Source of the DNA: Caprimulgus europaeus
Lineage: Eukaryota > Chordata > Aves > Caprimulgiformes > Caprimulgidae
Direction: 5' to 3'
Assembly (NCBI GenBank): GCA_907165065.1
Contig: OU015523.1
Span: 119,686,246 to 119,750,245 of the forward strand
DNA length: 64,000 nucleotides
Positions within the stretch are counted from its first letter, which is position 1. Every line of letters begins with the position of its first letter. Position numbers and translations under genes: made by a program. The notes below the pieces were generated by a model. That model worked only from the letters and a program-made list of their open reading frames with translations, ran no database searches and had not been told where the DNA came from. Shown here piece after piece: positions 58,898 through 64,000 of the stretch.

Positions 58898-60906
58898 TAA
58901 GCTATTCTGTTTGGCATTGCTGATTTTTTACCACTCAGCAGTTGCAGGACAAGGCATTTAGAAGGCAGTGGGACATCAAATTGTTATGTACAAATATTTA
59001 GTGTTAGTTAGCTCTACTTACTGTCTGACATTTTTCAAAGTACTTGGTGATTTCAGTGACCCAGCTCAGTGGCATCCCATGGGCATGATTTACTTTTCAG
59101 AAAGTGCTTAAATGTTCATGTACTTGTGTTGGGCACCCAGAGACTAACCCCGATCACTATTCATAACATTTTACCATTTCACATGAGCTAAGCCAGTGTT
59201 AGACTGAGACCAGAGACTGATCCACCACAATTGTAATTATTCTTGTTTCTAAGCAGAAAAGTTTTCTCAGATGTGCCTTTGGAGATGAAAAAATATAGAA
59301 CATCTGTATACTCTACTTATCACAAAACAAAATTTGCACTAATTAAACTGTTCTGTGAGGACTATATGTAATTATCTCCCTTTGGACATGTAGGGTTTAA
59401 GCTTCCTCAGCAGAGAGTGTATGCATTCCTGCCTTTCTTACTCTTGCAAAAAATGAAGGATCCACAGCTCCTGCACTGGAAAACCAACTGAATTCACATT
59501 CAGCTTTGTGCTTTTTGTGTCAGGAATTGCTGTTCTTGCTACCTTAGCACACCAGTCAGGTTCCTAGCCCAAAATCTTTGACTAACTTCTATACCAGTTA
59601 AAAAACATGAGTGGAATATGAGCACCAGCCTGTGATTGTTTGTTATCATGCTCTCTGGCATGGTTTTAGCTGATGATGGGTAATAGTCTTTCATCACTTC
59701 TTCAAGCACAATCCAGGGGCAATAACTTTTCCCATAAACAAGGAAAGAGACCTCCCTGTTTTTAGATAAATATACATAAGCTATACCACATCAAGTGGCC
59801 TCAGGTCAAAGAGCTGTCTTCTGCTTGTTTTATTTATTGGTCTATGCTTTGCCCCTGTGTATCAGGTATGTACCATTACAGGGGTCATTTTCATACCAGG
59901 AATTGAAAATGAAAAAAAGGAGCTGAAAGTGAAGAATTCAGCAGTGTCTCCAGCCTTCACGACCTGTAAACAAACATAGTTTCATGCTTGCTGGATCTAT
60001 GTCAATGAACACCAGCTACAATACAGCAAAACCTCTCCTGAGTTCCAGGGTCATTCTGTTTATTGTCTGTGCTGACCGATGCTGGTGTAGAAGAAATAAA
60101 GCACAGAATTTAACAAGAGGTGGGATATTCACCCAGTTTGAATGAGCATTCCTGCAGGGTATGTTCTTTTTAAACCTCCAGCAGATTTAAGCAGCAATGA
60201 ACAACTTTATATGCAATTTATCCAAATGTATTTTTATTTGCAATAAAAGAGAGAATAACCAACAAAAGAAAAATGATACCATCACACATGAAAACAAGTA
60301 TATAAAAATACTATTAAAAGGATAAAAAAATTATGGTGCTTATGAAACATTTTTACATACTGGTCATTTAAAAGGAATAAATACCTCCAAATAACCCATG
60401 TATTTGTATGAAATGAAACACATTTTTCTCAAGAAATGTCTCATTACTTAGAATGACTAATCTGTGTCCCAGACATAGCTATTAATTATGGAGCCATATA
60501 AATTATGCATAAGAATAGAGGTTATGCCCAGGCCATTTTTGTTAATTTATTTCCACGAAAATAGCACAGTGGTGTTGGGAAGGAAGATGTGTAATACTAC
60601 TTAAGTGCCATGATAACACAGAATAACAAAGTATACACTGTAAGCCTTAAACTGTTGGTGAACAAAAAGCAATCCCAGCATTACATCATGATCATTTTAA
60701 CAATGTAATCAAGATAACGGATGAACAGCAAGTAGTAAATGGCATGAAGTCCTTTGGAAAGCTATTCTTTCTTTATTCTACAGTAAAATGATCAAGGGAT
60801 AACATAGCTGCTTTTTGCAACTGGATAATGGCCTCACCAGGAAAATGGTGATGTCAGGCTACTTACATTTCCTTGGTTTTATACAAAAGAATACTCTTTT
60901 TCATAG
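58898..60906. other. Unique sequence, no gene seen; possible conserved AT-rich stretch
   Basis: No recognised gene or repeat. The part at 60170-60560 is rich in homeodomain-like and octamer-like words (for example TATTAATTATGGAG and AATTATGCATAAG), which would suit a conserved regulatory element, though AT-rich DNA makes such words by chance. Confidence 0.4.
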
Positions 60907-61000
60907 GTACAATTCCTGGATTTGCAGCATTAACAAAAGATTTCTTACTGCAAAAGCTTCATAGTTTTCCCATTAAAGGTTATATGAAGGCAACAGGCAG
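60907..61000 (+). other. Candidate internal exon (94 nt), unproved
   Basis: A pyrimidine-rich acceptor (TACTCTTTTTCATAG) ends at 60906 and a good donor (GGCAG then GTTAGT) follows at 61001. The 94 nt between are open in the frame reading TIPGFAALTKDFLLQKLHS and then FPIKGYMKATG. I do not recognise the peptide. It could be an exon of a spliced gene or long non-coding RNA, or a chance pairing of splice-like words. No partner exon was found in the window. Confidence 0.2.
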
Positions 61001-61004
61001 GTTA

Positions 61005-62399
61005 GTAACAACTTCAAGTTTTCACTCTCCTTTTTCCCCGTTTTTCTATTTAAAGATGATCTGTTGATTAAGGACTATCTTAATCTAAATTTGCTGCTTG
61101 CACCTTAGAGAGTGATACTAATAATTTTTTTCCTAGTTGCCCATTTACAATTGTACAGAAATCAGAGGTGTGCTTGAAATGTTTTCCATTCATTAAAATG
61201 CACTTATTTTGAAATTTATAATATTGAGTTTGTATAAAAGACTGAGATATTGTGCAGGTGTCTTTTAATTGGAATGGGGAACCTATGTACAGTTGGTAAA
61301 TATTAAAGGATCTCCAGGAAGAGATCTCTGCTCCTTCTACGTCTCTTAAGCAGTAACTTCTCAAAGAAACCTAATAGAAAAGGGAAGCTATGGTATTGAG
61401 CTCCCAGCGTTTGTTATCAACTGTGCCTGGTAAACTCATAAAATAATATTTATGGAGCATGTAGATAGGCTGTGAAATTCACATCTGTAGATATTAAGTT
61501 CATATAAATTCAAAAAGTCACTGGAAAAACTCACAAGATATTGAGTAGAGAGGTAGTACCTTTGGCTCAGGACTGAGACACAGTTTGTTGGAGTTGGAAA
61601 AGTCTTCTGAGGAAGTATTTTGCTATGTCTTTTTATTACACCTTCTCCATAACAACAGTTGTTGGTTTTAGCCATTGTTGGAAACATGACTTCGGGCTAG
61701 AGTGACCTTTGTTTCCTACTTACTTATAGCAGTCTTTATAGTCTTAGACACCATACTTCTATGGGAGAGGTTGGTATAGGTTTTATATCATCAGGATTTT
61801 CTCCAGCATTACTCTTACCCACTTTGTGATTCCAAGAAGAATGAAGCATGTGTGAATCTATTATGAGATGGAAATGAGTCCTGATAGCAATAGCATTGCC
61901 ATGTACCTTTTGAATCCCAGCTTTTGCTGTTTCTACTGGTAAAATGTCAATAAAACTATGTTTTGTCTTTACAAACTACTGTTTTTCACCTCAGCTGGTG
62001 CAAAATAACTTTGGAATATTTAGATATTGCTATAGTTTGAAATGAAATGGAATGACACAAAGTGTGTAACACTAAACTCACTCATATTTTTTGCAAAAGG
62101 TAGAACTCTGCATAATAGGTGAATTGACACAATAAATCTGTGCAAAAGAAACTGTATCCATTCTTCATGATCTGTGTTTGACAATATTTTGCTTGCTAGA
62201 GGAAGCAGGTTTGGAATAGTGAATCCAATCTGGAAATCCTATGTCTTTTCTATGGCTTAAAATATTGCATTACATTTGCTATCTATTTCATCCCTAGCTC
62301 CATACTTCAAAATGTTGGATGACATCTTAGGTCAGCAAAACTTACGCAGGACCAAGATTTCCCATCTAAAAATGCTCACCTACTAGTAGCAACCATTAA
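61005..62399. other. AT-rich unique sequence, no gene seen
   Basis: Minus-strand frames at 61080-61364 and 61436-61687 have no domain. No repeat is recognised. Confidence 0.5.
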
Positions 62400-62480
62400 T
62401 TACAGCAGACTCTTACACAAAAGTCAGGTCATTTAGCCTCAATGAGGTCTATATTCAGAAAAGCAATTAAACACATGTCT
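62400..62480. repeat. Possible ancient amniote repeat relic
   Basis: CTTACACAAAAGTCAGGTCA, then CTCAATGAGGTCTATATTCA and GAAAAGCAATTAAACACATG, resembles an old repeat with TTCAATGGGAC and AGCAAAGCACTTAAGCACATG motifs recalled from bird and turtle genomes. Weak match. Confidence 0.3.
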
Positions 62481-63057
62481 GTGTTCTCTCCAGTATATCT
62501 TTAAAGCCCTTTTCTTAATCAACATCAGAAGATTTTTAAAGTAAAAACAGCAATCAGCTTGTTACTTTTCTAAAAAAACCCCGGATGTTAATTTCCATTA
62601 CTGTTTCTGGATAATTTTTGGTTTAAAATAGCCAAGAATTTTCCATTTGATCCATTAGCTTGCTTTCTTTAGGAGAAAATTGAATAAAAACTAATAAATT
62701 TGCTAACCAATTAATTATGTCATGTTTATAGTGTCAAAATGGCAATATGGGAGCTAGGGCAATTAATACCAGTTGAACATAAAGCCTGTTCTTTTGTGGG
62801 ACTAAAATGGGATTAACTCTGTTCCTCTTCTGACCTCAGCTCTGTTAATTCCATATCCAGAAATGCAACCAATGAATACAATGGAAGTGGGTTGAATAAA
62901 TACCTAGAAAGAGACTCATGACTTAGTTCTCCATGGATAAATAGAGATTTTGCTTGTATTCAAAGAACCTTGAAGCTAGATTACGCTGCATGCCATGGTG
63001 ACTGTGTTTGAATCTATGTAATTATTAAAAAGATCATTTTGGCCAGTATTTGGACAG
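62481..63057. other. AT-rich unique sequence, no gene seen
   Basis: No gene or repeat is recognised here. It leads into the candidate conserved block at 63058. Confidence 0.5.
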
Positions 63058-63259
63058 ATGGTGTTCACATACCCAATCCATGGTGTATTTGCAGGAGAGC
63101 TAAAGTTAAACTGCTTTTTTGCATTTGCAATCACAGTCTGCACTTTACTGACAGCAGCTTTAATTGGAAAAGCTTCCACTTTTATCCTAGCTGATATTAC
63201 TTTCCCTGTAAGATGGATACATTTTGCAATTAATTTTTCTCTGTGGACAATATTATGGT
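63058..63259. other. Candidate conserved non-coding element or exon
   Basis: This 200-bp stretch has unusually few stops. The plus strand is open from an ATG at 63058 for 69 codons, and the minus strand for 100 codons across it (62976-63278). A donor-like GTAAGT lies at 63260-63265, but the upstream ACAG lacks a pyrimidine tract. Words such as GCTTTAATTGG, TTTGCATTTGCAATC and GCAATTAATTTT are the kind bound by homeodomain and POU factors. Sequence complexity is high and no repeat is apparent. I favour a conserved non-coding element over a coding exon, but neither is proved. Confidence 0.25.
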
Positions 63260-63279
63260 GTAAGTAATAATTAAACAAA

Positions 63280-64000
63280 CTTTAACAGCTCCTGCCCAGA
63301 TGCAAAGACAGAAATCACCAGTGGTAGACTCTGAACTGAGCAGTTTCATTTGTACAGTTCTGTACAGGATATTTTCAATTCTGTTTTGAATTCTTCAGCA
63401 AGGAAAATATTTGTTATTTATTTTGGCACTATAAGTGGAACAGCTGTGAACGCGATTTTTCACAGCAGTTCTGCATAAGAAAAATTTTTCTGCACAGATT
63501 TTAGGAAACCAGAGTCAAGAATGTGGCATATATGGAAAAGTATATTTTATTTTCTGTGTTCTAAATTAATCTTAAAATTAATTCTGTTGAAGGCAATGGA
63601 TATTATCATCCTCGATTTTTATGCACCAGAGGGGAAAGAAGTTTTCTCAACTTACACCATATTTGAATTCTGAACTCATATGCCAAGAGACCTTAAATTT
63701 ATATCAGGACAGTGAGATGGAGGAAATGGAATGAAACAATTGGCTATGGAAGTTTAATTATAACTATCCCACATTAAAAAATGGTCCTCTGCAAGCTGAG
63801 GATATCTTTAACTCCTCCTAAATTTAACCCACTGAAGTAATTTTTCTACAAGGTCTCAATCATGGGGTGAAATTTTTTTAAAGTTAAGTGCATGAATATA
63901 CCCTGGTGAAATAAAAGTTGGTTTGGACCATTGCACACTTTAGGATATTTTGTCCCATGCATGTGTGTTAGATCCCTGTTGGAGAACTGAAGAATGTGGC
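63280..64000. other. AT-rich unique sequence, no gene seen
   Basis: No gene is recognised. A weak MIR-like echo (ATTATCATCCTCGATTTTTA near 63602-63621) is too short to call. Confidence 0.45.

Overview
This window looks like a piece of bird nuclear genome from a gene-poor, AT-rich region (a gene desert or a very large intron). The evidence is its repeats. It has several 5'-truncated CR1 LINEs, two of them ending in the typical avian CR1 3' motif built on ATTCTATG. It also has three solo LTRs of bird ERVL-type elements, and a thin scatter of very old MIR-like and CR1-like relics. I see no L1 or Alu, no bacterial-style operons, and no tRNA or rRNA gene. No host protein-coding exon could be identified with confidence.

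Layout. Bases 1-4245 are AT-rich unique sequence with one MIR-like relic. 4251-4891 is a solo ERVL-type LTR with a perfect 5-bp target duplication. 5490-5825 is a very old CR1 on the minus strand, and 8685-8850 is another ancient CR1-like tail. A compound microsatellite lies at 8881-8987. From 9 to 15.8 kb there is little beyond one MIR-like piece. 15.8-17.4 kb is a CR1 cluster: an ancient fragment interrupted by a younger minus-strand CR1 (15855-16230), then a plus-strand CR1 (16619-17403) with a 227-codon reading frame. An exact 29-bp tandem duplication follows at 17498-17555. 22.74-23.27 kb is an unclassified, more GC-rich block. 23805-24090 (minus) and 24091-26028 (plus) are two CR1 copies placed head to head; the plus copy is the longest element here and keeps most of the reverse-transcriptase domain. 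From 26 to 46 kb the sequence is almost all unique, with MIR-like relics and simple repeats. 46344-46998 is a second solo LTR of the 4251 family, on the minus strand, with a perfect GTTTT duplication. 55134-55717 is a third, related LTR, also minus, without a matching duplication. The last 8 kb is unique sequence with two stretches that could be conserved non-coding elements or exons (60907-61000 and 63058-63259).

There is no set of genes working together here. The only clear coding remnants belong to CR1. They read in pieces of the reverse-transcriptase ORF2 and are inactive because of 5' truncation, a stop and several frameshifts. I found no sign of a new multi-gene system. The observations most worth checking are the two exon or conserved-element candidates near the right end, the unclassified block at 22.74-23.27 kb, and the head-to-head CR1 pairs.
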